Made by a program: the position numbers and the translations under genes. From NCBI GenBank assembly GCA_946480705.1, contig CAMLLF010000269.1, forward strand, positions 1-6,012: DNA of 6,012 nt, read 5' to 3'. The stretch comes from an uncultured Lysobacteraceae bacterium. GTDB taxonomy: Bacteria > Pseudomonadota > Gammaproteobacteria > Xanthomonadales > Rhodanobacteraceae. This document shows positions 1 to 6,009 of the stretch, in pieces (the stretch's first letter is position 1; each line of letters opens with the position of its first letter). The notes beneath the pieces were generated by a model that was given only the letters and a program-made list of their open reading frames with translations, was not told the DNA's origin and searched no databases.

Positions 1-452
1 ATGATGCCGGCCAGAAACCGCGGCGCGACGACGTAGGCCAGCGGGTCGACCGCCATCATCTCCATCGCCGCGAGCTGGTCGGTTGCGCGCATCAGGCCGA
101 TCTCGGCGGTGATCGACGTGCCCGCACGGCCGGCGAACAGCAGCGCGGTCACGACCGGGCCGAGTTCGCGATACAAAGCGATCGCGACGACCGTGCCGAC
201 CGACGCCGTGCTGCCGAAGCGCGACAGCACCTCGTAGAGCTGCAGGCCGAGCACGAGGCCGATGAACAGGCCGCAGGTCATGATGATGACGAGGCTCATC
301 GCGCCGACGAAGAAGATCTGGCGCACGGTCTGGGCGAAGTGACGCAGGCTGCGCGGAATCGCCGCGAGCACCTGCAGCAGGAACAGGCCCATGGCGCCGA
401 CCTGGGCCAGGCCGTCGCCGATCATGCTGTTCCGAGCCGGCTTGTCGTTCAT
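1..452 (-). CDS. mlaE: MlaE, ABC transporter permease for phospholipid trafficking (C-terminus cut by window edge)
   Basis: Inner-membrane permease of the MlaFEDB complex, which moves phospholipids between inner and outer membranes to keep outer-membrane lipid asymmetry (family knowledge). About 150 codons are visible of a family length near 260, so roughly the N-terminal 60 percent is present and no stop is reached. Residues 48-72 and 84-106 are hydrophobic and probably membrane-embedded. The clearest signature is at residues 95-145: an RELGPV stretch, then AGRAGTS, then EIGLM, then DPLAYVVAPR, the conserved MlaE core. The start chosen gives a 4-base ATGA overlap with the mlaF stop. It is preceded by AAGGG (459-463, minus strand) at a 6-base spacing, which supports this ATG over the internal one at residue 10. 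Translation is probably coupled to mlaF. mlaD, mlaC and mlaB would be expected beyond the left edge, but cannot be seen here. Confidence 0.93.
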   Translation of the reverse strand, partial: MNDKPARNSMIGDGLAQVGAMGLFLLQVLAAIPRSLRHFAQTVRQIFFVGAMSLVIIMTCGLFIGLVLGLQLYEVLSRFGSTASVGTVVAIALYRELGPVVTALLFAGRAGTSITAEIGLMRATDQLAAMEMMAVDPLAYVVAPRFLAGI

Positions 453-1279
453 GCGGCGCCCTTGGCGAAGCCGAGATCGGCGGCGTAGTCGCGCGCCGGG
501 TAGTGGAACGGCACGGGACCGTCGGCTTCGCCGCCGAAGAACTGGCGGGTCCAGTCGGTTTCGCCGCGGACGAGTTCGTCCGGGCTGCCGTGCGCGGCGA
601 TCTTGCCTGCCGCGATCAGATGAATGTCGTCGGCGACGCGGCGGATCGCCGACAGCTCGTGTGCGACGACGATGCTGGTCAGACCCAGCGTCTCGTTGAG
701 CACGCGGATCAGCTTGAGCACCTGGTTCAGCGCGATCGGATCGAGGCCGACGAACGGTTCGTCGTAGATCAGCAGCATCGGATCGCGCACGATCGCGCGG
801 GCCAGTGCGACGCGGCGCGCCATGCCGCCGGAGAGTTCCGCCGGCATCAGGTCGGCGGCGCCGCGCAGGCCGACGGCCTGCAGCTTCGGCAGCACGATGT
901 TGCGGATCAGCTCTTCCGGCAGGCGCGCATGCTGGCGCAGCGGAAACGCGACGTTCTCGAACACGCTGAAATCGGTCAGCAACGCCGAATTCTGGAACAG
1001 ATAGCCGATGCGTTCGCGCAGATCGAACAGCCCCTGGCGATCGAGCTGCCGCAGATTGCGGCCGTCGACGACGATCTCGCCGGCATCCGGTGCGAGCTGC
1101 CCGGTGATGTGGCGCAGCAGCGTCGTCTTGCCGGTGCCGCTCGGCCCCATGATGGCGGTGACCCGGCCGCGCGGAATGTCGAGGTCGACGCCGTCGAAGA
1201 TGACTTTGGCGCCGAGACGCGTGCGCAAGCCGCGGATGCGAACGAGGGCGTCACCGGACGATGCGGAATCTGCACTCAT
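449..1279 (-). CDS. mlaF: MlaF, ATPase of the Mla phospholipid ABC transporter
   Basis: Cytoplasmic ATP-binding subunit that powers the MlaFEDB lipid transporter. With the chosen ATG the protein has 276 residues, close to the usual family length of about 270. All ABC ATPase motifs are intact: Walker A GPSGTGKT at 45-52, Q-loop glutamine near 96, signature LSGGM at 149-153, Walker B LLIYDEP at 169-175, and H-loop histidine near 207. The stretch DLMPAELSGGMARRVALARAI is typical of MlaF rather than of other ABC ATPases. The residues after about 245 form a C-terminal extension, the region that in MlaF contacts the partner dimer and MlaB (family knowledge). The frame extends two codons upstream to a TTG at 1285; the ATG at 1279 is preferred as the stronger start codon, with CCAGG about 9 bases upstream. 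It lies 153 bases downstream of gmk, so it probably has its own promoter, though none is clear. Its stop overlaps the mlaE start. Confidence 0.95.
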   Translation of the reverse strand: MSADSASSGDALVRIRGLRTRLGAKVIFDGVDLDIPRGRVTAIMGPSGTGKTTLLRHITGQLAPDAGEIVVDGRNLRQLDRQGLFDLRERIGYLFQNSALLTDFSVFENVAFPLRQHARLPEELIRNIVLPKLQAVGLRGAADLMPAELSGGMARRVALARAIVRDPMLLIYDEPFVGLDPIALNQVLKLIRVLNETLGLTSIVVAHELSAIRRVADDIHLIAAGKIAAHGSPDELVRGETDWTRQFFGGEADGPVPFHYPARDYAADLGFAKGAA

Positions 1280-1355
1280 GGGCAAAGAGCCTGGATGGAT
1301 TTCAACGGAACGGCTGCCGAAGGAAGCAACGATTGCGGTCGCGCGGAACGCAGAT

Positions 1356-1369
1356 ACGCCGATCGGCGT
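1356..1369. repeat. Perfect 14-base palindrome upstream of mlaF
   Basis: ACGCCGATCGGCGT is self-complementary across its full length and lies in the non-coding gap between gmk and mlaF, about 77 bases upstream of the mlaF start. It could be an operator for a dimeric regulator, or just a GC-rich chance palindrome; it could also fold as a short RNA hairpin, but no T-run follows it on either strand. No regulator can be named from the sequence. The rest of the gap (1280-1432) shows no small gene and no promoter that I would defend. Confidence 0.4.
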
Positions 1370-1380
1370 GACGGGGACGC

Positions 1381-1417
1381 AAAAAACCCGTCTACCTTAA
1401 GCGATGCCCGATGACGG
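1381..1417 (-). terminator. gmk: Possible intrinsic terminator after gmk
   Basis: Read on the minus strand, CCGTC (1413-1417) can pair with GACGG (1388-1392), followed by one G and then six T (1381-1386). This arrangement, starting 16 bases past the gmk stop codon, resembles a Rho-independent terminator for the yicC-gmk transcript. The weakness is a 5-pair stem with a 20-base loop. An alternative pairing places GACGGG (minus strand, 1387-1392) with CCCGTC (1370-1375), which would put the T-run in the loop and would not terminate. If real, it separates mlaFE from gmk transcriptionally. Confidence 0.3.
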
Positions 1418-1432
1418 CGGAAGCGGCGGCAT

Positions 1433-2050
1433 TCAGTCCTGTTTCAGCAGGTCGGCGATCTGCGCCTCGTGGCGCGCGAGCTGCTTGTCGCAGCGCAGAC
1501 GCTGACTCGTGACGATGGCCTGCAGTTCCGACAGCGCCGTCGCGAAATCGTCATTGACGATGATGTAGTCGAATTCGCGGCAGTGCGCCATTTCCGCGCG
1601 CGCCTCGGCGGTGCGGCGCGCGATCACGGCTTCGCTGTCGGAGGCGCGCGAGCGCAGCCGGCGCAGCAGTTCCTCGCGCGAGGGCGGCAGGATGAACACG
1701 CTGACGGCGTCCGGCACTTTGGCCCGGACCTGGCGCGCGCCCTGCCAGTCGATCTCGAGCAGCACGTCGCGACCCGCGGCAAAACGCTCGGCGACGGTCG
1801 CGCGCGACGTGCCGTACAAATTGCCGAACACTTCGGCGTGTTCGAGGAACGCATCCTTCTCGATCAGCAGTTCGAACTCGGCGCGTTTGACGAAGTGATA
1901 GTGGACGCCGTCCTTGTCGTTGGGCCGCGGCGGCCGCGTCGTATGCGAGATCGACAGCACGATGCCCGGCTCGCGCTCGAGCAGCGCGTTGACGAGGCTG
2001 GACTTGCCTGCCCCCGAGGGCGCCGCGACGATGAACAGGGTGCCGGGCAT
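1433..2050 (-). CDS. gmk: Guanylate kinase
   Basis: Cytoplasmic enzyme that phosphorylates GMP (and dGMP) to GDP with ATP, an essential step in guanine nucleotide synthesis and recycling. The 205-residue length matches the bacterial family (about 205-207). The P-loop APSGAGKSS is at 10-18. The GMP-binding region follows: SHTTRPPRP at 35-43, Y51, E70, YGTS at 79-82 and [10 protein letters not shown] at 99-108. The lid region carries the arginine-rich [12 protein letters not shown] at 124-135 and IARR at 143-146, and the conserved ND pair lies at 166-167. Start ATG is 6 bases after the yicC stop, with a GAG/GTGA-type weak ribosome site inside the end of yicC, so translation is probably coupled. 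In many gammaproteobacteria rpoZ and spoT follow gmk; here the next gene is mlaF. No abnormal residue is evident. Confidence 0.97.
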   Translation of the reverse strand: MPGTLFIVAAPSGAGKSSLVNALLEREPGIVLSISHTTRPPRPNDKDGVHYHFVKRAEFELLIEKDAFLEHAEVFGNLYGTSRATVAERFAAGRDVLLEIDWQGARQVRAKVPDAVSVFILPPSREELLRRLRSRASDSEAVIARRTAEARAEMAHCREFDYIIVNDDFATALSELQAIVTSQRLRCDKQLARHEAQIADLLKQD

Positions 2051-2056
2051 CGTCGG

Positions 2057-2920
2057 TCACTCGATGTTCTGGACCTGCTCGCGCATCTGCTCGATCAGCA
2101 CCTTGAGCTCGACGGCGGCCTGGGTCGTGCGCTGGTCGACGGATTTCGATCCGAGCGTGTTGGCTTCGCGATTGAATTCCTGCATCAGGAAATCGAGACG
2201 GCGCCCGTTCGCGTCGCTGAGCTTGAGGATGCGGCGCGCTTCGGCCAGATGCGCGGTCAGGCGATCGAGTTCCTCGTCGACGTCGATGCGCGAGAGCTGC
2301 AGCACCAGTTCCTGTTCGAGCCGCGTCGCATCGGTGCCCTGGCGGAAATCGGCGAGCTTGGTTTCAAGCTTGAGCCGCAGCGCCGCGCGGATCTCCGGCA
2401 GCCAGCCGCGCACCTGCATGACGACGGCCGCGATGCCGTCGAGACGTTCCGCAATGAAGCCGGCAAGCCGCTCGCCTTCGCGCAACCGCGTCGCGACCAT
2501 GTCGTCGAGCGCGTCGTCGAGCAGGTCCAGCGCCGCGGCATGCAGTTCGCCGAGATCGACTTCCGGCTTCACGAGCACGCCTTCGAGGCCGAGCAGACCG
2601 ACGAATTCGGTAGACAGATTGGGGAAGCGCGGCGCGAGCCGCGCGGCCGCCTGTTCGAGCTGCCCGAGCAGCACCTCGTTGAATTCGAGCCCGGTGCTGA
2701 CCGCGCCGTTGCTGCGCAGACGCATGCCGAGATCGACCTTGCCGCGCGTCAGCTTCGCCGCGACGCGTTCGCGCAGCTGCGATTCCAGCGCGCGCAGTTC
2801 CTCGGGCAGCCGCGGACTCAGTTCGAGATAGCGGTGATTGACCGACCGCAGCTCGCACGACAACAGCCCCAGTGGCGTCGCGCGCTCGGCGCTGGCGTAC
2901 GCGGTCATGCTGCGGATCAT
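2057..2920 (-). CDS. yicC: YicC family endoribonuclease
   Basis: Member of the YicC/YloC family; the E. coli protein has been linked to endoribonuclease activity and to turnover of the RyhB small RNA (family knowledge). The protein is 287 residues, the same as I recall for E. coli YicC. Conserved blocks run its length: MIRSMTAYA at the N-terminus, ELRSVNHRYLE near 23-33, LTRGKVDL near 57-64, an EQELVLQLSRIDVDEELDRL block in the last third, and GRRLDFLMQEFNREANTL followed by ELKVLIEQMREQVQNIE at the C-terminus. The reading frame is open 19 codons further upstream from a TTG at 2977, but the family begins at MIRSMTA, so the ATG at 2920 is chosen. It is the first gene of the leftward block, divergent from rph, and runs nearly into gmk (6-base gap), so the two are very probably cotranscribed. 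The middle region is less conserved and rich in alternating charged and leucine residues, fitting a helical segment. Confidence 0.95.
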   Translation of the reverse strand: MIRSMTAYASAERATPLGLLSCELRSVNHRYLELSPRLPEELRALESQLRERVAAKLTRGKVDLGMRLRSNGAVSTGLEFNEVLLGQLEQAAARLAPRFPNLSTEFVGLLGLEGVLVKPEVDLGELHAAALDLLDDALDDMVATRLREGERLAGFIAERLDGIAAVVMQVRGWLPEIRAALRLKLETKLADFRQGTDATRLEQELVLQLSRIDVDEELDRLTAHLAEARRILKLSDANGRRLDFLMQEFNREANTLGSKSVDQRTTQAAVELKVLIEQMREQVQNIE

Positions 2921-2929
2921 GGCGGTCCC

Positions 2930-2958
2930 GGTCGGGAAAAGGGTCGCAATGGTAAACT
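2930..2958 (+). promoter_or_regulatory. rph: Candidate extended -10 promoter for rph operon
   Basis: On the plus strand TGGTAAACT (2950-2958) reads as an extended -10: TG, one base, then TAAACT (4 of 6 to consensus). The -35 position (2930-2935, GGTCGG) is poor, which is tolerable for extended -10 promoters. It overlaps the candidate leftward promoter base for base, so the two would compete. A start near 2965 would give rph a leader of about 190 bases containing the hairpins listed separately. Confidence 0.3.
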
Positions 2959-2977
2959 CGCCGCCCGCTTTCCCCAA
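2949..2977 (-). promoter_or_regulatory. yicC: Candidate sigma-70-type promoter for yicC-gmk
   Basis: On the minus strand TTGGGG (2972-2977) and TACCAT (2949-2954) are separated by exactly 17 bases. Each box matches the consensus only in part (3 of 6 and 4 of 6). The site sits about 30 bases upstream of the yicC start, in the most AT-rich stretch of the divergent gap. The placement is good but the box quality is weak. Confidence 0.3.
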
Positions 2978-2986
2978 GCTTCCGTC

Positions 2987-3051
2987 GTTGCGGGGGGCCG
3001 AACACCTGTCCGCAGCCCAGTTCCATGCCGTACCGCCTGCCCCCCGACAAC
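2987..3051 (+). other. Long stem-loop in the rph leader (G-run/C-run stem)
   Basis: GTTGCGGGGGG at 2987-2997 can pair with CCCCCCGACAAC at 3040-3051: seven pairs (CGGGGGG with CCCCCCG), one bulged A at 3047, then four more (GTTG with CAAC). The loop is 42 bases. An 11-pair stem built on six G-C pairs in a row would be very stable in RNA. It lies in the non-coding gap between yicC and rph, downstream of the candidate rph promoter, and ends about 100 bases before the rph start. There is no T-run, so it is not a standard terminator. Pairing is seen directly; function is not known. Confidence 0.45.
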
Positions 3052-3084
3052 CCGCCGGACGCTTGCGCCGCAGGCGATTGGCGC

Positions 3085-3120
3085 CCTCCTGCGCTTCCTC
3101 TGCCCGAGGCGGCGCAGAGG
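3085..3120 (+). other. rph leader segment with two mutually exclusive hairpins
   Basis: The 3' arm GCGCAGAGG (3112-3120) has two possible partners. CCTCTGC (3097-3103) pairs perfectly over seven bases with 3114-3120, leaving a 10-base loop. Alternatively CCTCCTGCGC (3085-3094) pairs over nine bases with one bulge, leaving a 17-base loop. It lies 33 bases before the rph start codon. Such competing pairings are the form taken by attenuators and RNA switches, but GC-rich DNA also produces them by chance. Confidence 0.3.
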
Positions 3121-3153
3121 TCCAAAGCCGAAACCCGCCTCCAGAGATTTCCG

Positions 3154-3882
3154 ATGACCTCGATCCAGCGCCCCTCGGGCCGCGCGCCCGACCAGTTGCG
3201 CCCGCTGTCCCTGCAACGCCGCTACACCTGCCATGCCGAAGGATCCGTCCTGATCGCCTGCGGCGACACGCGCGTGCTCTGCACGGCCAGCGTCGAGGAG
3301 AAAGTCCCGCCGTTCCTGCGCGGCAAGGGCGAAGGCTGGATCACGGCCGAGTACGGCATGCTGCCGCGCGCGACGAAGGAGCGTACCCAGCGCGAGGCGG
3401 CGCGCGGCGGCCAGGGTGGACGGACCATGGAAATCCAGCGCCTGATCGGCCGCAGCCTGCGCGCCTGCGTCGATCGCGGCGCGCTCGGCGAACGCACGAT
3501 CACGCTCGACTGCGACGTGCTGCAGGCCGACGGCGGCACGCGCTGCGCGGCCATCACCGGCGCCTATGTCGCGCTCGTCGACGCGATCCGTTCGCTGCAG
3601 GCCCGGCGCCTCGTCAAGAAGGACCCGATCTTCGGCGCGATCGCCGCGGTCTCGGTCGGCATCGTCAACGGCGTGCCCGTGCTCGATCTCGACTACGCCG
3701 AAGACGCGAACTGCGATACCGACATGAACGTCGTCATGAACGACGGCGGCGGCTTCATCGAGGTGCAGGGCACTGCCGAAGGCCATGCGTTCCGCCCGGA
3801 CGAGCTGCAGGCCATGCTCGCGCTCGCCGGCAAGGGCGTGGCCGAACTCGTCGCGGCGCAGCGCGCCGCGCTCGCCGAGTGA
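3154..3882 (+). CDS. rph: RNase PH (phosphorolytic 3'-5' exoribonuclease)
   Basis: Removes nucleotides from RNA 3' ends using phosphate, yielding nucleoside diphosphates; it trims tRNA precursors and takes part in rRNA turnover, acting as a ring-shaped hexamer in the cytoplasm. The 242-residue length fits the family (about 238-241). Landmarks in order: GR at 9-10, HAEGSVLI at 27-34, [10 protein letters not shown] near 37-46, [12 protein letters not shown] at 61-72, [13 protein letters not shown] at 88-100 with the phosphate-site arginine R90, then [12 protein letters not shown] at 119-130 with the phosphate-binding T129 and R130. The acidic catalytic stretch [18 protein letters not shown] is at 178-195 and EVQGTAEG at 203-210. 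The residue after GGTR is Cys, where the E. coli protein has Thr; this position is not one of the named phosphate ligands. The frame stays open 43 codons upstream to an ATG at 3025, but that extension is unlike the family, so the ATG at 3154, with AGAGA upstream, is chosen. First gene of the rightward block. Confidence 0.97.
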   Translation: MTSIQRPSGRAPDQLRPLSLQRRYTCHAEGSVLIACGDTRVLCTASVEEKVPPFLRGKGEGWITAEYGMLPRATKERTQREAARGGQGGRTMEIQRLIGRSLRACVDRGALGERTITLDCDVLQADGGTRCAAITGAYVALVDAIRSLQARRLVKKDPIFGAIAAVSVGIVNGVPVLDLDYAEDANCDTDMNVVMNDGGGFIEVQGTAEGHAFRPDELQAMLALAGKGVAELVAAQRAALAE

Positions 3883-3895
3883 CGGCAGGAGCGCC

Positions 3896-4513
3896 ATGAA
3901 GACCGTCGTCCTCGCGAGCAGCAACCGCGGCAAGCTCGCGGAACTGCGCACGCTGTTCGGCACGCTCGATCTCGACGTCGTCGCCCAGGCCGAGCACGGC
4001 GTCGGTGACGCCGACGAGACCGGCTTGACGTTTGTGGAAAATGCGCTCATCAAGGCGCGCCATGCGGCACGCGAAACCGGCCTGCCCGCGCTCGGCGACG
4101 ATTCGGGCCTCTGCGTCGACGCGCTCGGCGGCGCGCCGGGACTGTATTCGGCGCGCTATGCCGGCACTCACGGCAACGACGCGGCCAACAATGCGCGCCT
4201 CGTCGCCGAACTGCGCGACGTTCCGGACGGCCGGCGCAGCGCCTACTTCTATTGCTGCCTCGTGCTGCTGCGGCACGCCGAGGATCCGTCGCCGATGATC
4301 GCCGAAGCCCGCTGGTACGGCCGCGTGCTGCAGGCGCCGCGCGGCGACGGCGGTTTCGGCTACGACCCGTTGTTCCTGCCCGACGGCTACGCGGTGTCCG
4401 CGGCCGAACTCGAAGCCGGCGAAAAGAACCGCCTGAGCCACCGCGGCCAGGCCGCGAGCGCGCTGCGCGACGTCCTGCAGCGTGAACTGCAGCGATGGCA
4501 CGGCACGCCGTGA
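3896..4513 (+). CDS. rdgB: Non-canonical purine NTP pyrophosphatase, RdgB/HAM1 family
   Basis: Hydrolyses dITP, dXTP and ITP to the monophosphate and pyrophosphate, keeping deaminated purines out of DNA and RNA. The protein has 205 residues (family about 195-205). It carries SNRGK at 9-13 (triphosphate-binding loop), TGLTFVENALIKARHAA at 42-58, GDDSGL at 67-72 with the general-base aspartate D69 (same position as in E. coli), GGAPGLYSARYAG at 78-90, GGFGYDP at 152-158 (base-binding loop) and SHRGQA at 181-186. A clear AGGAG ribosome site (3887-3891) precedes the start by 4 bases. It begins 13 bases after the rph stop and its 3' end overlaps the start of hemW, so cotranscription is nearly certain. 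A longer frame opening at 3785 lies inside rph and was not used because the conserved N-terminus starts at MKTVVLASSN. Confidence 0.97.
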   Translation: MKTVVLASSNRGKLAELRTLFGTLDLDVVAQAEHGVGDADETGLTFVENALIKARHAARETGLPALGDDSGLCVDALGGAPGLYSARYAGTHGNDAANNARLVAELRDVPDGRRSAYFYCCLVLLRHAEDPSPMIAEARWYGRVLQAPRGDGGFGYDPLFLPDGYAVSAAELEAGEKNRLSHRGQAASALRDVLQRELQRWHGTP

Positions 4514-5667
4514 ACGCTCCGCCGCTCGCGCTGTACGTGCACATTCCGTGGTGCGTACGCAAATGCCCGTATTGCGATTTCAACTCGCACACGGCGCCCG
4601 AAGGCCTGCCCGAGAACGACTACGTCGCGGCGGTGCTGGCCGACCTCGACCAGGACCTGCGCGACTACGCGCCCGCGCTCGACGGCCGCCCGGTCATCAG
4701 TGTGTTCTTCGGCGGCGGCACGCCGAGCCTGTTCTCGGCGGCGGCGATCGCCGCGATCCTCGACGGCGCACGTACACGCCTGCCGTTCGCTCCGGCGGCC
4801 GAGATCACGCTCGAAACCAATCCCGGCACGGTCGAACACGGCCGTTTCGAGGACTACCGCCGCGCCGGCGTCGATCGCCTGAGCTTCGGCGTGCAGAGCT
4901 TCGACGACGACAAGCTCAAGCGCCTCGGCCGCATTCACAGCGCATCTGAAGTGCGCGAGGCGATCCGGCTCGCGCGCGGCGCCGGCTACGACAATTTCAA
5001 TCTCGACCTCATGTACGCGCTGCCGCAGCAGGATTTGGCCGGCGCGCTCGCCGACGTCGACGCGGCGATTTCGCTCGCGCCGAGCCACATCTCGCATTAC
5101 CAGCTGACGCTCGAACCGAACACCGCGTTCGCGCGCACGCCGCCGCCGCTGCCCGACGACGACCTCGCCTGGGACATGCAGGAGGCCTGCCAGCAGCGCC
5201 TCGCCGATGCCGGGTTCGCGCACTACGAGACCTCGGCCTACGCGCGCGACGGACTGCGCAGCGTACACAATGTGAATTATTGGGAATTCGGCGACTATCT
5301 CGGCATCGGCGCCGGCGCGCACGGCAAGCTCAGCGACGCCGCGACCGGCAGCGTGCGCCGCCGCTGGAAGGTCCGTGCGCCCCGGGCCTTTCTCGCGCAT
5401 GCCGGTTCGCCGCGAGGCATCGGCGCGGACGAAGCCATTGCGGCCGAACAGCTGCCGTTCGAGTTCATGCTCAATGCGCTGCGCCTGGAGCACGGCGTCG
5501 CGCGCGCGCTGTTTGCCGAACGCACCGGCCTGGCGGACGCGCAGATCGCCGCGGCGCTGGCCGACGGCGAGCGGCGCGGCTGGTTCGCGCGCGACGACGC
5601 ACGTATCGTCGCGACCGATCTCGGCAGGCGCTTTCTCAACGACGCGATCACCCTGTTCCTGCCCTGA
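4495..5667 (+). CDS. hemW: Radical SAM haem chaperone HemW
   Basis: Radical-SAM protein that binds haem and delivers it to membrane cytochromes; long mis-annotated as oxygen-independent coproporphyrinogen III oxidase (HemN). It is 390 residues (E. coli HemW about 378). The [4Fe-4S]/SAM motif is C20-x3-C24-x2-C27 within HIPWCVRKCPYCDFN. SAM-binding GGGTPS is at 73-78, ETNPGT at 107-112, and LSFGVQSF at 129-136. DLMYALP at 171-177, YETSAYA at 244-250 and the HNVNYW block at 258-263 are typical of HemW, and the CX3CX2C cysteine pattern lacks the extra cysteine that HemN has after it. The C-terminal winged-helix-like part is intact to LNDAITLFLP. Start is ambiguous: ATG at 4495 overlaps rdgB by 19 bases, while GTG at 4510 gives a 4-base GTGA overlap with the rdgB stop and leaves MNAPPLALYVHIPWC, close to the family's usual N-terminus. 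Neither has a strong ribosome site, so coupling to rdgB is expected. Confidence 0.95.
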   Translation: MARHAVNAPPLALYVHIPWCVRKCPYCDFNSHTAPEGLPENDYVAAVLADLDQDLRDYAPALDGRPVISVFFGGGTPSLFSAAAIAAILDGARTRLPFAPAAEITLETNPGTVEHGRFEDYRRAGVDRLSFGVQSFDDDKLKRLGRIHSASEVREAIRLARGAGYDNFNLDLMYALPQQDLAGALADVDAAISLAPSHISHYQLTLEPNTAFARTPPPLPDDDLAWDMQEACQQRLADAGFAHYETSAYARDGLRSVHNVNYWEFGDYLGIGAGAHGKLSDAATGSVRRRWKVRAPRAFLAHAGSPRGIGADEAIAAEQLPFEFMLNALRLEHGVARALFAERTGLADAQIAAALADGERRGWFARDDARIVATDLGRRFLNDAITLFLP

Positions 5668-5692
5668 CCACCCCCGCCATCGCGGAGGAACC

Positions 5693-5881
5693 ATGCTCGA
5701 ATTCGTCCGGCTGCACTGCCCCTATTGCGGCGAAAGCTTCGAATCCAGCGTCGACCTGTCCGCCGGCGACCAGGATTACGTCGAGGACTGCGCGGTCTGC
5801 TGCCGCCCGATCACGGTCGGCGTACGCGTCGGCAGCGACGACGAACTGCTGGAAGTCCGAACGCGCCGCGACCAGGACTGA
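5693..5881 (+). CDS. CPXCG motif-containing cysteine-rich small protein
   Basis: A 62-residue protein of the CPXCG cysteine-rich family (Pfam Cys_rich_CPXG type); its function is not established. Cysteines at 9 and 12 (CPYCG) and at 33, 36 and 37 (DCAVCCRPI) form two CxxC pairs about 20 residues apart, the layout of a zinc ribbon, so metal binding is likely. The conserved SAGDQDYVEDC segment lies between them. The C-terminus is acidic then basic and has no membrane segment or signal peptide, so it should be cytosolic. The ribosome site GGAGG (5684-5688) lies 4 bases before the ATG and is the strongest in the window. It starts 25 bases after hemW and is probably the last gene of the rph-rdgB-hemW transcript. 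No clear terminator follows it. Confidence 0.9.
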   Translation: MLEFVRLHCPYCGESFESSVDLSAGDQDYVEDCAVCCRPITVGVRVGSDDELLEVRTRRDQD

Positions 5882-5944
5882 GCGCGCGTCACAGACTGTC
5901 ACGAAATAAGGATTTACCGCCCCCTTGTCCGGTGGTTGCACCTA

Positions 5945-5975
5945 CTGGCTGGTCCGCGGGAAGCGGGCATACAAT
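5945..5975 (+). promoter_or_regulatory. Candidate promoter for the next rightward gene
   Basis: TACAAT at 5970-5975 matches the sigma-70 -10 consensus at five of six positions and is preceded by GCA. The matching -35 region is weak: CTGGCT (5945-5950) at 19 bases or TGGCTG (5946-5951) at 18 bases. A better-looking TTGCAC at 5936-5941 is too far upstream (28 bases). Transcription would start near 5982, giving a leader of about 28 bases to the ATG at 6010. The rest of 5882-5944 is non-coding and shows only a weak 4-pair hairpin (5931-5942). Confidence 0.45.
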
Positions 5976-6009
5976 CGGGCCGCAGCTTAGGGGGAATCAG
6001 GGGCCCGCT

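Noticed and set aside
127..132. Scattered short GC palindromes and repeated GCGC/CGCC tracts within genes
   Set aside because: Explained by high GC content and codon bias; none is spaced or conserved in a way that suggests function.
2921..2977. 19-codon extension of yicC from a TTG
   Set aside because: The family begins at MIRSMTA, and the extension would overlap the candidate promoter.
3025..3153. 43-codon N-terminal extension of rph
   Set aside because: In frame and open, but proline/arginine-rich, unlike any RNase PH N-terminus; it contains the leader hairpins, and the family start fits the ATG at 3154.
1469..3157. 562-codon open frame on the plus strand opposite gmk and yicC
   Set aside because: It is antisense to two clearly recognised genes; its arginine-, glutamine- and histidine-rich translation has no family resemblance. 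Long antisense frames are expected in GC-rich coding DNA.
2917..4053. 378-codon open frame on the minus strand opposite rph
   Set aside because: Antisense to rph and the start of rdgB and spans the divergent promoter gap; no motif seen.
4387..5694. 435-codon open frame on the minus strand opposite hemW
   Set aside because: Shadow of hemW and the end of rdgB; composition dominated by Arg, Ala, Val and Glu, with no recognisable domain.
5891..5905. GTCAC repeats around an ACAGACTGT dyad after the CPXCG gene as a terminator or operator
   Set aside because: Arms of only four bases, no T-run, and no related copies seen in the window.
5936..5975. TTGCAC paired with TACAAT as a promoter
   Set aside because: The spacing of 28 bases is far outside the 16-19 used by sigma-70, so only the -10 element was kept.
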